Part shown: in pieces, positions 1 through 11,790 of the stretch | Layout of the letters: every line of letters starts with the position of its first letter | Position numbering within the stretch: the stretch's first letter is position 1 | Position numbers and translations under genes: made by a program | Notes under the pieces: model-generated | What the model saw: only the letters and a program-made list of their open reading frames with translations | Database searches by the model: none | What the model was told of the DNA's origin: nothing | Source: Gnetum montanum | Lineage: Eukaryota > Streptophyta > Gnetopsida > Gnetales > Gnetaceae | Length of the DNA: 64,000 nt | Direction of reading: 5' to 3' | NCBI GenBank assembly: GCA_015680685.1 | Contig: MNCI01010839.1 | Coordinates: forward strand, 100,790 to 164,789

Positions 1-3000
1 GGAGGCTCATGAGTAGTAGCAATTGTAGAGGTCTTACTTACAATAGTGTTAATCTAAAGAGTACGCGATTGCTCTACCTTGAGAGTACTTTCAAAAAGTT
101 GATAAGAACATTTCACCTAGATCTCCTAAATGAGAAACTCTCTCTTGTGCTATTAAACCAACTCCTTCTTGATCCCCCTTAGGTAGGCCTCATGATCGAT
201 CTTATACTATCACTTGTGAGCCTTTTGTGTCTTGTCCGACTATAGGACCCAAGCACAGTGATCCTTCCAGTCCTTAACCTTTTAAGAGATGAGGTCCATC
301 TATATACATTTTTCCACCATCTTTCATAGGATTACTACTTTTTCCTATACAACATGCTAGTAGTAGGCCCACATGATCTTCTTAGTCAACAATTCCCCTA
401 AGTTAGCCACTTGGGCTTCCACAAAGGCCTTACAATCTCAGTGATCTTTTATTGTATCCTCCTATATTTGAGCCTTTTCTATTAAGGATACAACTTCCTC
501 CCATATGGATTTATTGGACCTTTCTAGACCCCATGAAGGGTTTGCACAAAATATTTCTAAATCAGTAATGGTCTCATATAACTTCACGGGTATTCTAGAC
601 ACATCAAAAGGAAGCCTAGGCAAGGAGTCTATCTCCATGTCTCTACTGGGGTCCCATTCCACAAAAGGCACTACACAAGCATAAAATACAACCATAAAAG
701 ACAACATAAGATATACATAATGCAAGTACATCTCACAACTAAAGCACATAAAACAAAATCCTTACCTATCTTAAGCATGAACTAGTGCAATCGATCGATG
801 ATGTTCTTAGCCATCCTTCATAGAAACTTCACTTTGTCTAGAGTCTCTACCCATGGTTTCACATGAAACTTAGGGATGTGAGTTTGTGCTAGTGGATTAG
901 GAACTATGATAAACATAACAATAATTAAAAGATTAGGATGATAGCCAAAGATAACTAATGAGATATAATGAAAATGTTAAGGCATAGGCATACCTGGCTT
1001 CTCCTCCTCTCCCTCCTCTAGGATGATGATGGGAGAGGTACCTAGTATTGCCTCACCAAACGAGGCATCCAAATGATCTGTACCTACATCAAAAAATATT
1101 TCAACGATAGGTTTCTTTAGGAGTACCTCTTCTACATGCCTTTGTTCATCCCCCATAGTAGCTTGGGTTACTATAACCTAATGCTTATCTACAACCATAG
1201 AACATGGAAAATTGGTTAGCACATGAAACCATAAAGTATCCATAAAATTTTAAAACATGAAATAGAAAAATTTAAACAAAGCATACTTTCAACCACTTTC
1301 TATGATGAATTAAGCTTAAACTTAAGTTTCTTTGGGATAGGTTGATATGATGCTGGGGGTGCCTCCTCCATAGGCCTTTTGAGTTTCTACCTAGCTTCCC
1401 CTTTAACCTCCATGCATTATCATTTGACATCCTAGATACTAGCAAGAAATGAGAGGGGCTAATCATCATTAGTACTATTAGGATACTCTTACTACCTAAC
1501 ATCAAGATTCTTAGTGGTGATGAATAATGTATCATCCATCCCCTCCAGTGGATTTTGGGCTTGCACTGTTGGATAAATGTGCTTTATCCAAGGCCTTAAA
1601 AGTTTACTTGGATCTTGGGAAATCCATCGTCCATTCCTATACACCATCAAAAAATCTACAAACCCCTTTAGATAACCTACAAAAGATACAATGTGCATAT
1701 GGATTGTTGTAGAGGTATCAACATGGACTCTAAGGATCTCCTCATAAAGCCCAATAGCGAAAGTAGTTGCCCAATCAAATCTAATGCCCTCCATTAGGAC
1801 CATATTAAAGGTCCACCCTTGTGCTAGGCTAATTACCTTCTTTTGTGATAGTAGTTTGGAAAATTCATGAGACCTAATCAAAGGATATGATTCCTTTGCA
1901 TCAAGGTTCATGAAGCTATCCATCAAAATTCTAGAGTGAACCATGTTGGCACCAAGCCACTCTAGAACTTCATAACAATGACCTAATTCCCTTACTATGC
2001 TAGTGCGAACCTTTGCCACATTAGTAAGGATATCAAAAAAGTTGTAAAAGAGGCTAAAACCTATGTCCATGTTCACCTTTATACCTTAGATGATGGTGCT
2101 AAAAAAAACTTTCTCATCAAAGGAGTTGATGAAATGCAACATATCTGTAGTAGGAATGGAAGGGATAGGTGCCATAAATACATTGAGCAAACCTACACCT
2201 AGGATTTTTGCTTGAACATATATAGGCACTAGTCACTTTAACCACTTCTATGTTGGTATCACTTCACCAAACTTCAGGGTGAGGGTATCCTCATGATGCA
2301 AACCTAAAAGTGGTATAGTGACATCAACCAAGATGGAAGGTTTTGCAAAGCAATAACCAAATTTTAGCATCAATATAAGCAATTTCAATGATTAGGTAAA
2401 GTAATAGAACACTCAAAGTTATAGCCATAAAAACACTAAAAGTTATAGCCTTTACATTTACCTTTACTTTTCTACTATAGTGTGGAGGTCCTCCCTACAA
2501 GGTTCTAGTCCATGTTATTGACATCTACCCACTAGTTGTGCATTTTCCTATCATCATTACACCTTTTCTATACATGGTTGAACCTGGTGGTGTATTCATC
2601 AAAGTCCCCTCTAAACTATTAATACATAGGAGTTCTAATTTAAGGACTCTTGGTAAATTTGTCCAAAGCATTTTGATCCACTGCCAAGATTTGATTATTG
2701 ATGATCAAGCCCTAATCATTGACCTTGTACCTATAAGAAGTTGTAAAATCAATGAAGTTAAGGAAAAAAATTAAGCCAAAACCATAAAATAATTATAATA
2801 ATCATGCTTACCCTTATAGATGGTACATGGTTCTAGGTGAGTTCTGGAATAATGTGTGGGCCTTATGTGCCAGCATCAAAGTATTATTAATATTATACTA
2901 ACTATACTTTGGAATCTTCTAGATTTCTGATAGGTAACATAAACTTATGGCATCTACTAGTCTCCTTGTAGTCTTAGAACTAGCCTATCAGTAATGTATT

Positions 3001-3599
3001 TGGAAATTAGGCTAGATGTCTAAGGCAAAATGGTCTCCACATCAATGCTAGCTACATTTACAAATGAGTGTGACCATAGCATCACATTGAAGTTCCTAAG
3101 GAGATAGCCAAGGAAGTCCCTTGCCCCAGGCCAGAACAACAATGAGAGCTTCCCAAAAGGCATATCATATGGTGGGGTGGTGGTCTTAGGATGACCAATG
3201 TAACACAAGATACCAACCAACTCCACTATGATGAGAATAGGCCTTAAAAAGGCCCTGCATAAAGCAAAGCATAAAAATGTTAGTACCAATTGAAATTACT
3301 TAACAAATTTGGATAAAACATCTAGTTGGAGGTAAAATTAGCCTTTGTAAAAAGCTCTACAGTGTTTTTTTAAAATATTCTAAGTAATTCCACAAGAAGA
3401 CATTATTACAAGCTTGCATAACTTTACATCATGACCAATGAAAATTTCTTAACAAATTTAGAAAAAACTTTCTAAGTCAAAGGTGAAATTAGCCTCTATA
3501 AAAAGCTCTTACATGTTTACCTAAATTAGTTTGAGAAATTCCATAAGAGCATTGTTACCATATTTTATAGCCTTTATAGCTGAAACATTATAGCTAAAA

Positions 3600-3850
3600 C
3601 TAAGTCTTATCCTAAATTCTTCATAAATTTAGAAAAAGCATCTAAGTTATCCATGAATTTGGAAAACACATGGAAGTTATGCATAAGTTTAGGAAATAGC
3701 ATCTACATTATGCATAAATTTAGAAAAAATCAAGCTTAAGTTTAGAAAAAACATCTTAATAATGCAAATCATGCATGAATTTTGAAAAAACATGTTAACT
3801 ATGCACAAATTTAGAAAAAAGCATAAGAAACTTAGAAAAAGTCATGTACC
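3600..3850. repeat. Degenerate A-rich minisatellite in G1 intron 1
   Basis: A phrase close to ATGCATAAATTTAGAAAAA recurs about six times at irregular spacing of 30-45 bases. It lies in the long inferred first intron of G1. I see no coding sequence here. Confidence 0.5.
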
Positions 3851-4046
3851 CATAGTAAAAGCTCATTTAAAATAGGAAAATCTTTTAATCTTCTTAGAAA
3901 AGCAAAATTAAGCATTAATTTTTCATGTTCACAAAATAAAAACATAAGTTACACATATCAACCACTTCCATTACCAAGTGGGTAATGTACTACAACCATG
4001 ATTTTTCCTTGTTCACACAACCACAGCCAAAAAAATCATCAAAAAC

Positions 4047-4345
4047 TCATTTGAGCTCCAATCAGAGTGGTTCCACCACTTTTTAAAAGCCTAAATTGAT
4101 CCCTAAACATCCATGCTTAGAAAATAATTCAAAACCTTTTCCATTGATGAAGGAAAAAGTCTTCAATTTGGGAAATAATCTGAAAATGGCACAAACATCC
4201 CTATTACACATGCTTAATAAGAAATTTGTAGAAAATTTTTTTTAAGTTCAATCAGAGTGATTCCAACTTTTTTGGAATTTTGAAGTTAATGCCTATGTAG
4301 ACATGACTAGAAAATAGCCAAAACCTTTATTGTATCCTTAGAAAA
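4047..4345. repeat. Two direct repeat units about 185 bp apart
   Basis: The phrase CAATCAGAGTGGTTCCA at about 4,060 and its variant at about 4,242 are each followed by a related stretch (AAAATA...AAAACCTTT). The period resembles that of the larger array at 5,690-7,560. The pair sits inside the G1 intron. Confidence 0.45.
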
Positions 4346-5186
4346 AATTTGCAAAGTTACATAAAATTACAAAAGTGACACAAACAACCTAACTATGTAA
4401 TGTTAGGAAAACAACCATAACTTCTTCGTTTCAAGGTCAAATTAAATGAGAAGATAGCCATAAGAAAGCTTAAATGAAGGAATAAAACCACATGACCTTA
4501 AATTTTACAAATTTTAAGCTGTTATACTAAGAAAAATATATATCTTTGCTTACTTTTTCACATCAAAACTTCAAAAATCTCAAAACCTAGATTTCATATA
4601 GCCATGGAAATAGTCAAAATAGCCAAAATTGTTAAAACCCACTAAAATTCACATAAAAATAATGGAGTAAGATTTAGTTAAAATTTAATTTTAACAAATC
4701 CTAAGGGCTATATTTGAAAAGAACAGCCACACCCGAAAATTTTGAAAAAAAATAATGTATGAAATAGCAAGCACTATTTTCAAAATCAAATCTACCAAAG
4801 CTAAAGTAATGAAAAAGCTATACATTTGCATGGGAGAAGCCAAAATAGGAGCTATGATTTCATCAAAATTCCATTTTAATCCCTCCACTAGAGTAGATCT
4901 GAAAAAATTGACATTAACACATAGGAAGCAAAAAACTAAAAAAAAAAAAAAACAATAAGAAGAAAAGGCAAAAATATGTAGAATTGCCTACCTCAGAGTA
5001 GTAATAGAAGAAGCCTAAATGAAGAAGGACCTGAGAACTTCTTCTAACTCTCGAGCACATTCATCCACCTTCTAAATTATATGATTTTGAGTATTTCCCC
5101 ACTCATTGCTTTGGTGCTATGATAGGCTTAATGTTGGGAATGGCTAAAAATTGAAGAGGATGAGAGAGCAACACTGGTTGTGAGGA

Positions 5187-5224
5187 AGATGGGAGGCTTT
5201 CATGTTGAGAATTGGTTATTTATA
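5187..5224 (-). promoter_or_regulatory. Candidate TATA promoter of G1
   Basis: TATAAATA reads on the minus strand at 5,224-5,217 in the context GGTATAAATAACC. A start about 30 bases downstream would give a short pyrimidine-rich leader and a first exon ending at a CTCTGAG/GTAGGC donor at 4,992. G2 has GGTATAAATG in a similar place (55,711-55,720), between its repeat array and its first exon. TATA-like strings are common in AT-rich DNA, so the support is positional. Confidence 0.35.
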
Positions 5225-5689
5225 CCATAAGAACCTCTTCTAGATCTCTCCTCAAATGCACTATTTCTATAGAACGATAGTTGTAATCAAAACTTGTAAA
5301 ATATGACACATAAAACCCATCTAAAACCTAAACGCACACCTTGAAACCCCAAGCGCCACTTTAGTGCACCATAACTACAAGTGAACTAAAGTGTAAAGGG
5401 GGAAAGTCTAGATCACATTGGTTTAGCATGAAAAACAAATTCATTTTTCAAAATTTTGAATTTTTGGATTGTTGGCCCCACCCTATGCCTTCACTGTTAA
5501 CCAAAAATTTCATCAATGCTAATATTTTTGCCAATTTTGACTCTTAAAACCTTATGGCAACCTTAACGTCATGCATCCATGCTAGTAATACCATGACCAA
5601 CATGGAAAGATGACTATTTTTTTAAAAATTCATTATAATTATGAATATTTTTCTATTTTTAGTAACCCAAACCTACCTTTTTCAACCCT
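5225..5689. other. Spacer between the G1 promoter and the 190-bp array
   Basis: No open frame, repeat or motif stands out. By position it would hold the upstream region of G1. Confidence 0.4.
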
Positions 5690-7560
5690 GGGATTTCAAA
5701 ATAGGGTAAGACATGAGCAAGGCTAGACACCATGGATTTCCATGCTAGGGTAGTAATGCCCAACATGGAAGAAGGGGGGTAATAATCAATCTTACCTCCC
5801 AACATTCATCTAGCACAAGTTTGATCCCAAAGTAGGCCCCACATGACCTAGAACCCCTTCAAGCATCTTTGATAGTCTTAGAATCCCACCAAAACTGGTT
5901 AAAATTAATTGAAATTTAGGGTTTGGTGTTTTCCACACTGGGGGAGGGTTCTTCCATGTCGAGCCTTTCACCCATAGCATGGATAGATGGGGGGAAGCAA
6001 AAAATGATCTAGATTGATGACCTATAACCAATTCTTGATGCCTGGTGACCCCTAAACCCTATTGGAACCCTCTAGAGCTTCTAAAAGTCCCAAAGTGATC
6101 AAATATGATATAAAAATATCATCCCTCTCTCATCCACACTAGGTCCATCATGTCATGCATGGAAGAAAGGGGGGAGATAGCATGAGGCACTTAGAAGCCT
6201 ATGAATTAACAACTCTTAACACCCAACATTGACCATCAACACTAGCAACCTCAAAGGTTGACATGCATGGCTGATTAGCTATTGAATTGGCATAGATCTA
6301 ACTTTCTTTATTGGGGAAGACCTCTTTTACACTAAGCCTTCCACACTGAGTTTCATGGTTCTTCCACATTGGGGATCCATTTATCAATACTAACAATGGT
6401 ATCCTTAGTGTGGAAACTCAAGGGGGACTTGCTTGGAGCTCATAAACACCTCAGAATGACATTAAATGAGCTTTCATGTTCTCTAGAACCCTAGTAGTAG
6501 CTATTGAAGCCCTTAAAAATCCCAAAACTAATCCTAGATGGCCAAAAGGTAGTTCCCCCTAATTTTTCATCCTAAATTCTCTATCCCCAAATTGGAAAAA
6601 GAAGGGTAAGAAAAAAAAACCACTTAGGGATATCCAAAACTACTAAATTTTGACATGGGTCTATAGCCCTTGACCTTGGCAACTTCAAGAGGTAACATGC
6701 ATGGTCAGTTATGACTTGAATTGGTCTAGATCTAGGACTCTTTCTTCTTCCATGTTGGGGTGAATTCTCCAACAAGGAAACAAGGGGGAGATGCTACTTT
6801 CCACTTATAGTAACAAGATGGCACTCCTGGAAATCAAAGATCTACACCAGAGAAGCCTAGGACCTCATAGCCTCAAGATTTTTCTTTTATTACCTCATCT
6901 CAATCTCTAAAATCCATTTCACCATTCTTCCATGCTACAGTAACTCCCCCAAAATTGGAAATAAGGGGGAAGACCTTAAGTACCCTTAAACAACCTTCAA
7001 ACATGTACAAAATTAGCTAGAAACTTGCAAAATCAAAGTCTACAATCCTAGGGGCCTAGAAACCTAGTTAAAGTGATTCTAAATCATTTTAAATTCATAA
7101 AAAAGATGTCTCCCTATTATTTCATGCTATGGATACTATGCTCAATTTGGAAAAGAAATGGGAAAGCCATTTTGACATATCGTGACACTCATAATTACCT
7201 TAAATTACCTTGGAATGAAGCTAGGAGATGCACAAGTTCCAGATCTAGACTCCAGCTACCTATTTGACAATTGTTGACATTATTTTTTCTTTGATTTTGG
7301 TTCTCCATGCTAAAACCACTCTTTTCCACTTTGGTCAACATGGAAACAAAGGAGGAAGGCTTCAAGACTTACTTTTTACAGACCTCAAGAGTGCCCAATT
7401 TTGATGAATCTAAACTTGCACTACCTTAGGAAGATCCTGAACCTTCATTTTGGATCTCTAAGCATTCCAAAAAAAATTTTCATTGGTTTCCTCACTAAGG
7501 ATCCCCATTTTCATGCTAAGCCCAGCGTGGAAGCCTCAAAATGCTTGCTTTTGGAGTTCA
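5690..7560. repeat. Degenerate tandem array, period about 190 bp, upstream of pol A
   Basis: A phrase of the type CCATGCT...GG...CAACATGGAA...AAGGGGG recurs near 5,740, 5,930, 6,130, 6,340, 6,740, 6,930, 7,120, 7,310 and 7,500. It is separated by looser text that also repeats (ACCTAGAACCCC, AAATCCCAAAACT types). Units are too diverged for exact edges. An array of similar period and phrase lies at 54,100-55,650 in the same relative place in element C. Short open frames here are not genes. Confidence 0.5.
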
Positions 7561-7599
7561 AACAACCCAGAAATAGCCCTATTAATTCCCAAACTCACC

Positions 7600-8193
7600 T
7601 AATAGCCTTGTGCCCTCAAACTATAGCCTACTAAGGCCTAAACCTAGCAAACCCTAACCATTTTTAACCTATATTAGCCAAATTTTATCATATATAACTT
7701 ATTTTGCTTGATTATTTCCTTATTATGTAATGTTTTTGCTGGTTTTTGGACTTATGTTTCCTTGTTGACCTTGTTAACCTTCTATGGCCATTATACAACC
7801 TTATATGTTTATGATTTGTCTTATTATAGCTCTATTTTTCTTTCTTTGGCTTTTAAATGATATCAAATAGTGGGGTTTGACCTTCTTAGATCACCATTCA
7901 ACACCATATGACTATGGCCCACTAAGGCCTTAGAATGGCATGATAGTCCACTAGGACTCTAAAACTGGAAAAATTTTGGCCTTCATTGACCATTCGTAGC
8001 CTTATGCTTCCCCTTGTTTAATCATTATGTGGTCTTTGTTCACTTCTACTGTACTTTTTCAAATTGACCTTATTTCATTGATGACCTTGGATGGCCTTGA
8101 TTATATTAGATTTGCATATTTTTTATGAAATTTTAACATTATTTATTCACTTTTACCTAGGTGCCACTTAAGATGCTTTTTGTTGACTTGTAG
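7600..8193. repeat. Spacer with a second degenerate repeat, ending in a candidate splice acceptor
   Basis: T-rich DNA with recurring TTGACCTT / GGCCATTAT phrases. It matches, on the other strand, the 53,330-53,860 spacer of element C. It ends in TTGACTTGTAG at 8,183-8,193, a good 3' splice site, directly before the first readable pol codons. Confidence 0.4.
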
Positions 8194-9330
8194 GATCAAA
8201 GTATGAGTACCTGGAAGCAAATCAGTTTTCTTTTGTGTCTACATGGATGTCTCGATAATATTAAATGGTGTATCAACCCTAATGGCCTAGATCTTAAGCT
8301 TGAGAGTTTTGTAGACTACATAGCCTCAATAGAGAACCCTCTAGAATGGCCTGAAAACCTACTCAAAACCCTTGACTTAGAAGTAGGAGACATAAACAAA
8401 GACTTTATAGTTGAGATTACTAACACAACACATAGTGGTGAGGAGAAAATCCTTAAACTAAGTTCCTCACTAGAGCCTCAATGTGCTCAAGACATTACCA
8501 AAGTCTTACAGAACAAAATTAAGGCATTTTCCTAGTCATATGAATATATGTTAGGCCTAGACCCATGTCTAGTCTAATAAAACATCATACTGGACCCTAG
8601 CATTAGACTAGTTAGGCAAAAAGTGTGCAGGATTAGACCTAATTTGACGTTAGCAGTTCATGATGAAATCTCAAAGTTCTACCAAGCAGGTTTCATTAGG
8701 GTTGTAGATTACACATAATGGGTATCCAAGATAGTGGTAGTCCCTAAGAAAAATGGAAGTATTTGTATTTGCATTGATTTTTGTGACCTAAATAAAGCAA
8801 CTATCAAGGATGACTTCCCTTTGCCTAGTATTGTTCAACTTATCAATACTACAGCTAGGCATGCCTTATTATTCTTTATGGATGGATTCTTAGGATGTAA
8901 CCAAATTGTGATCAACCCAAAGCACCAACTTAGCATGACCATTATGATCTCATGGGGTACTTTTTATTATACCATGATGCCCTTTGGAATTAAAAATGCT
9001 AGAGCGACATACCAAAGGATCATGACCTCTATCTTCAGTGATTACATGTTAGGTTTGCTTAATGATTACATAGATGACATAGCCATGAAATCTAAGATAG
9101 CCAATGACCATGGTAATTACCTAGATCTTGTGCTTAAATGATGCCTCAAATATGATCTTAGGTGTAATCCTAGAAAGTATGTCTTCAGTGTCAAGACTGG
9201 TAAGATGCTTAGCTTTGTAGTCTCTAAATCAGGGACACATGTAGATCCTGATAAGGTTAAGGTCATATCCAAATTAGCAGCACCTTGTAACCTTAAAGAG
9301 CTTTAGGGATTATAGATAAGTTACAATCCA
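8194..9330 (+). pseudogene. Element A: pol linker and reverse transcriptase (decayed)
   Basis: The open part at 8,203-8,535 corresponds to the region just before RT in Tat-like Ty3/gypsy polyproteins (SGEEKILKLSSSLEPQ, then SYEYMLGLDPC). RT follows: IVVVPKKNGSICICIDFCDLN at about 8,730, FFMDGFLGCNQI, WGTFYYTMMPFGIKNA, and the catalytic box YIDDI at about 9,069, so both Asp residues survive. Stops and frameshifts interrupt it. No gag or protease precedes it directly: the 5.7-8.2 kb arrays lie there instead, as in element C. It would have copied element RNA into DNA in cytoplasmic particles. Dead copy. Confidence 0.85.
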
Positions 9331-9880
9331 TGAAACACTTTCTTAAGAAAGGATTTCACTATGGGTGGATAGCTCAATTCCAAGAGGTCTTTGAAAACCT
9401 TAAGCTAGAGTTGACATAGCTATCGATAGTCTATCCTCTATAAGAGGGTAAATCATTTTACATTTATCTCATCATCTATAATACATCCATTTCCTATCTA
9501 CTCCTTTAGAAGCATGATGATGAAGCAGAAATGCATGTATGCTACCTTAGCCATGCATTAGTTTCCCATGAGACCTGATACACTAAAGTGGAGAAGTATT
9601 GTCTAGCACTAGTCTTCTCTTTGAAGAAATGGAGACACTACCTCTTTAGAAGCCAAGTCAAAATAATTTGCAAGAATAGCATAATCAATTCCATAATGAT
9701 CAAAATCTATGAAAGTACCTATATAGCCCAATGAAAAGCCATATTTGTAGAGTTCAACCTCCATTATGTCTTTCAATCCTCAACAAAAGGTCGAGCTATA
9801 GCCATATAACTCATGGTTTCACCTGTTGATGACCAAGTAGCCTTAGACCTTGAATTCCTTAATGAACACATTAATGTAGT
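9331..9880 (+). pseudogene. Element A: RNase H of gypsy type (decayed)
   Basis: Readable fragments include CYLSHALVSHET, TKVEKYCLALVFSLKKWRHY and VSPVDDQVALDLEFLNEH, which match the RNase H domain and its C-terminal tether in Ty3/gypsy polyproteins. This domain removes the RNA strand during reverse transcription. Several stops are present (for example the TAA after VVS near 9,884). The repeated phrase CACTACCTCTTTAGAAGCC at 9,640 also begins element B at 13,229. Confidence 0.7.
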
Positions 9881-10320
9881 TAGCTAAGTGACTAAGTATC
9901 ATGAAGTAGTCGTGAACTTCAATGGAGCTTCAACCACCCATGGGGCTAATGTTGTTTCCATCATAACATTCCCATCAGGTGAGATCCAATCCTTTGCCTA
10001 TCATTTTTGGTTTTCATGTACCAAAAACGTAGTGAAATTTGAGGGTTTGATCAAAGAAATAATGGTAGCTCATGATCTAGGAATTAGAAACCAAACCATT
10101 AAAGGAAATTTGCAACTCATAGTTAACCAAGTAACAAAAGTCTATGCATGCAAAGCTAAGCACTTACAACCTTACTATGACCTAGGGAAGAAGTTATTAA
10201 AAAAATTCATAGACATTGATATCCAATACACACCTTGAAATGAAAATTCCATAGCTGATGAAATTGCAACATTAGCCCTTAGTGTGACACTAGATGTGTT
10301 TAGCAAGTTGCCTACCTTAA
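9881..10320 (+). pseudogene. Element A: second, archaeal-type RNase H (aRNH)
   Basis: The long open stretch at 9,888-10,238 reads VVNFNGAS near its start, then FPSGEIQSFAY, NVVKFEGLI, GNLQLIVNQV and HLQPYYDLGKKLL, and continues into NSIADEIATLAL. This is the order of an RVT_3-type RNase H, as found between RNase H and integrase in the plant Tat lineage. It is the main reason for the lineage call. The first catalytic Asp (usual FDGAS) reads Asn here, a G-to-A change. Confidence 0.75.
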
Positions 10321-10329
10321 CTATGAACT

Positions 10330-11612
10330 ACACTACTCCCATCACATAGAACACTGAGGATACCTTTATGCTTGTCATTCATACTACTTCTCCCAAGGAG
10401 TGGTATGATGACATAAAATTTTACTTTATGCATGGTGAATCCTCATAGGACCTAACTACTTAGAAGGATTCCATATGTAAGCAATTGAAGTAGTATGTCA
10501 TCATGGGTGATAACACATTATGTTGACAATCCTATGATGGAATAATCCTAAAGTGCTTAGGTAAAACTGAAGATAGAACAATCCTAGATGAGGTTCAAGA
10601 GGGTGCTTGTGGAGGGTATATAGGACCTAGAGCCATGTTCACTAAGACTATGGAAAATGATTTCCTACAAAAGGTCAAGCAATGTGACACATGACAGTTT
10701 CATATTAACCTAATACATGTATCACCAACTGAGTTACATACAACCTAGAAAACATGGTGGTTTCAACAATGGGGATTGGATATCACTGGAACTATAACAC
10801 TTAATACTTCTATAGGACATAGCTTCATCATCACTACAACCAAATACTTTAGCAAATGGGTTGAGGCTATTCCCCTTCGGAAGCCCACATTTGAACAAGT
10901 TTGCAAATTTATCCTAGATAACATTGTAGCTCATTTTGGCATACCCATAACCATAGTTATGGACAATAGACCTCAATTTAGTAGCCAAGAAACCAAGAAT
11001 TTTTGTCATAAGCTATACATTAAGCATTCTTTCTCATTGTCCTACTACCCTCAAGCCAATGAACAAGCAAAAGCAAGCAATAAGGCCATCATCAACTTGC
11101 TCAAGAAGATGCTCAACAATAGCAAGTAGAAATGGCATGAGTGACTTGTCCATATACCATGGGCATATAGAAAAACCTATTGCATGACAACCAACATGAT
11201 CCCTTATAGCCTTGTTTATGGTTTTAAATTTTTTTTACATCTTGAATTACAAGTTCCATCACTTCAAGTATCCTTGACCAACTTCATCAATGACAAGAAG
11301 AACAAGGAGTTATGGATGGCAGTCTTGGATTTGGTGGAGCAGTGGCGTATGTAAGTGCTTTTTCACATCTAGCACTATCAAGAGAGGTAGAATCAACAAC
11401 ATCATCATCACTTGACCATGCACAAGATCAAGGAGGATAACCTATTCCTCAAGGCCATTCATGAGCATGCAAACAAATTCTCAACAAACTGGGAAGGATC
11501 ATTCCTTATCACTAGAGCCTATATGAATGGAGCATTTAAAATAGCTAACATAAATGGAAATGAGCTAGCCAATCTATTCAATCATTCCTATCTAAATCCA
11601 TACTACATGTAG
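10330..11612 (+). pseudogene. Element A: integrase (decayed, catalytic Glu replaced by Lys)
   Basis: The zinc-binding region near 10,590-10,710 is damaged: VQEGACGGY lacks the His, and compared with B about 30 bases covering LGYYW are missing. The core reads WGLDITG (first Asp), VMDNRPQF (second Asp) and then QAKASNK, where the third acid is Lys (AAA at 11,070-11,072). The C-terminal part at 11,412-11,612 (HKIKEDNLFL, NWEGSFLI, GAFKIANINGNELAN) matches Y and stops with TAG at 11,610. No chromodomain is seen. Confidence 0.85.
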
Positions 11613-11629
11613 CTGATAATTATCAACAA

Positions 11630-11735
11630 GCGAGCCTACTTTCAATGGTCTACTATGATCTTAAACTAGTAACATAGCCTACCAAGATCTTAAACTAGTA
11701 CCATGGCCAACCATGGCCTTAAACTAGAAACTTTG
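11630..11735 (+). repeat. Short tandem array after pol A (3 units)
   Basis: The unit GATCTTAAACTAGTA with its preceding TCTACTAT or CTACCAA occurs three times between the pol stop and the LTR. It is the decayed equivalent of the CGACGTAAAACTGGC array at 62,100-62,595 in Y. Confidence 0.6.
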
Positions 11736-11790
11736 ATGACTTAGATAGCTTGATTCTCATGTGGCATTTATGCATTATAACATTATATTA

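Larger units (their letters stand above)
1..5224 (-). pseudogene. G1: unrecognised multi-exon gene lying antisense to retrotransposon A
   Basis: I do not recognise the protein family. On the minus strand I infer these exons: exon 1 ending at 4,992; exon 2 at 3,254-2,812; exon 3 at 2,730-2,468; exon 4 at about 2,350-1,287; exon 5 at 1,188-994; exon 6 at 903-766; exon 7 from 670 to the window edge. Most junctions keep GT/AG (for example GGGTAAG at 2,812 and TTATAG at 2,731); the exon 4 acceptor reads CAA instead of CAG. Exons 2 to 4 align with G2 (57,671-59,732), and exons 6 and 7 with G3 (18,292-19,384). Shared protein stretches include AFLRPIL / AFLKPIL, YKVND / YKVDD, LNVFMAP / LNLFMAP, KPWVETLDKV / KSWVEVLEKV and DCKAFVEAQVAN. 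Several in-frame stops make this copy dead. No signal peptide or catalytic motif is apparent. The 3' end is outside the window. Exon structure is inferred from comparison, not from transcripts. Confidence 0.6.

Noticed and set aside
1492-2076. 194-codon frame as an independent gene
   Set aside because: It is the inside of G1 exon 4 and aligns with G2 exon 4, including its end (AQNPLEGMDDTLFITTKN versus AQNPLQDVGESLSITTKH).
4691-4958. Overlapping small frames with membrane-like or Lys-rich translations
   Set aside because: They arise from A/T-rich intron sequence of G1 and a poly-A run; nothing is conserved.
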